Below are positions 62,957 through 64,000 of a stretch of DNA of 64,000 bases, piece by piece. Under the pieces are notes generated by a model, which did not search any database, was not told the origin of the DNA, and saw only the letters and a program-made list of their open reading frames with translations. The stretch is from Pseudomonas laurylsulfativorans (GTDB lineage Bacteria; Pseudomonadota; Gammaproteobacteria; Pseudomonadales; Pseudomonadaceae): assembly GCF_002906155.1 (NCBI RefSeq), contig NZ_MUJK01000001.1:1-64000 (forward strand). Direction: 5' to 3'. The position numbers and the translations under genes are program-made. Each line of letters begins with the position of its first letter. Positions within the stretch are counted from its first letter, which is position 1.

Positions 62957-62962
62957 AGGGCT

Positions 62963-63000
62963 GATGGCCGGAGGAACCGATATCCGGCCATCGTTTTTTT
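62963..63000 (+). terminator. Terminator of the sulfatase gene
   Basis: GATGGCCGGA (62963-62972) and TCCGGCCATC (62983-62992) form a ten-pair stem with a ten-base loop, followed by seven Ts. Confidence 0.92.
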
Positions 63001-63135
63001 GCAACGCTCAAATTTGCCCGCGCCCGTTTGACGAGCCGGAACCCTGTGCCTAGGGTTCTTGCAGACATTCAGTCGTCAGGCTGGCGCTTCAGACGGGTTG
63101 CGCCCGCCGCACAGCCTTATGAAAGGACGCTCGAT

Positions 63136-64000
63136 ATGACTTCATCACGCAAGTTCCTGTTTTGTATTCTGCCCCTGTGTGCCGCGCTCGGCGGCGCCAT
63201 GCACGCGCAAGCCGCCACACCGGATTTATTGCTGTCCACGCCGGCAACCCCCGATGCAGTGGAAAAGGGCATGCAGGCCGATGGCTACAGCCTGGCGATC
63301 TCGGCCTACAACTGGGGTTACCCGCTGGTGCGCATGGAACGAGTGGCACGTGAGTACACCAAGGTTCCCTCACCCAAGCCCGACACCAGTTACCGGGCAG
63401 GCCTGAACCAGATCGGCTGGGCCACTTCGCTGGCGTCACCGTCCGCCAAGGACATGCCCACCGCCAACAATGACACCTACTACATGAGCGCGGTGCTGGA
63501 CCTGACCGAGCCCTACGTGCTGACCGTGCCCGACACCCATGACCGTTATTACGTGGTCGATGTGTTCAATATGTGGCAAGAACTTGAGCATTACGTAGGG
63601 CGGCGTACCACCGGTACCAAGGCCGGGAAATTCGTCCTGGTGCCGCCGGGCTGGAAGGGCGAACTGCCAAAGGATGCGAAGCGCCTCGACGTCTCGACCA
63701 AAAAAATCTGGCTGTGGGGGCGCATTCACGTCAAGCAGGGTGAAGATGTGGCACCGATCCTTGCCTTGCAGAAACAGTTCAGTGTCGTGCCCTTGAGTGG
63801 CAAGACGTACAAGGATGAAATGTTGCCTGCGTTGCCGAAGACGGACGATCCGCTGGGCTTCTTCACGGAGCTGGCCGCAGCGCTCAAAGACAATCCGGTC
63901 AAGCCTGCCGACTCTGCACTGTTCGCCCAGTTCGCCCGCATCGGATTGACAGACAAGGGTTTTTCCTCCGACAAGCTGAACCCGGCCACGCGCAAAGGCC
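63136..64000 (+). CDS. Secreted DUF1254/DUF1214 protein, partial at window end
   Basis: An open frame that begins at ATG 63136 (GAAAGGACG upstream) and runs off the window without a stop; 288 codons are visible. Signal peptide FLFCILPLCAALGGAMHAQA; DUF1254 domain with ISAYNWGYPLVRMERV, NDTYYMSAVLDLTEPYVLTVPDTHDRYYVVDVFNMWQ and IWLWGRIHV. It is a distant paralogue of the DUF1254 protein at 59912. A terminator lies before it, so it has its own promoter. Expected full length is about 450-480 residues, with the DUF1214 half outside the window. Confidence 0.9.
   Translation, partial: MTSSRKFLFCILPLCAALGGAMHAQAATPDLLLSTPATPDAVEKGMQADGYSLAISAYNWGYPLVRMERVAREYTKVPSPKPDTSYRAGLNQIGWATSLASPSAKDMPTANNDTYYMSAVLDLTEPYVLTVPDTHDRYYVVDVFNMWQELEHYVGRRTTGTKAGKFVLVPPGWKGELPKDAKRLDVSTKKIWLWGRIHVKQGEDVAPILALQKQFSVVPLSGKTYKDEMLPALPKTDDPLGFFTELAAALKDNPVKPADSALFAQFARIGLTDKGFSSDKLNPATRKG

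Overview
The window looks like chromosome of a Pseudomonas of the P. fluorescens group. The evidence is GC-rich coding sequence, five intergenic REP pairs of the Pseudomonas GTAGGAGC / GGCGAGGGAGC types, complete antABC-antR and kynB/kynU modules, pcaHG with PcaQ, and two chemoreceptors. No rRNA, tRNA, phage or CRISPR is visible. The only recognisable mobile element is an IS110-family copy at the left edge.

Layout. 0-1.35 kb: IS110 element abutting a REPIN. 1.5-2.9 kb: dadA (-). 3.4-12.8 kb (+): a 2-aminoethylphosphonate (AEP) cassette: phnW, an OPA/MFS permease, phnX, an ExaC-type aldehyde dehydrogenase, a chemoreceptor and acsA. Together these can convert AEP to acetyl-CoA plus phosphate; all five metabolic genes carry Crc/Hfq-like A-rich motifs near their starts. 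13-18.5 kb: two diguanylate cyclases flank a second chemoreceptor. 18.7-23.8 kb: patatin-like hydrolase, a MerR regulator divergent from an SDR reductase, a DMT exporter and gfa. 24.1-26.6 kb (-): pcaQ-pcaHG. 26.9-37 kb: kynurenine/anthranilate catabolism (kynB; antABC with divergent antR; kynR divergent from kynU; OprD-type porin; amino-acid permease), leading from N-formylkynurenine to catechol. kynA is not in the window.

37.2-43.5 kb is the most unusual part: secreted low-complexity, glycine-rich proteins around a DUF6502-DUF5666-outer-membrane-protein operon. Three transcription units share one palindrome, GTGGGA-N5-TCCCAC. At the two glycine-rich genes it sits at the expected transcription start of near-identical sigma70-type promoters. 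I read this as an undescribed regulon, with the DUF6502 protein (possible helix-turn-helix) as candidate regulator.

43.6-48.6 kb (-): small envelope proteins, a DUF2092 protein with a tiny secreted partner, an allantoinase-like deacetylase with a GNAT protein, and a DCC-family protein. 49-64 kb: a probable hydrophobic-substrate locus: cupin, 3beta-HSD-like SDR, Zn-dehydrogenase, AraC regulator, then DUF1302-DUF1329-YCF48-MMPL, which could span the envelope, followed by a DUF1254 protein, a Cys-type sulfatase and a second DUF1254 gene cut off by the window end.

Start codons were moved downstream from the longest reading frame where a Shine-Dalgarno sequence or family length supported it. All functional names come from reading translated sequences and motifs; no database search was run.
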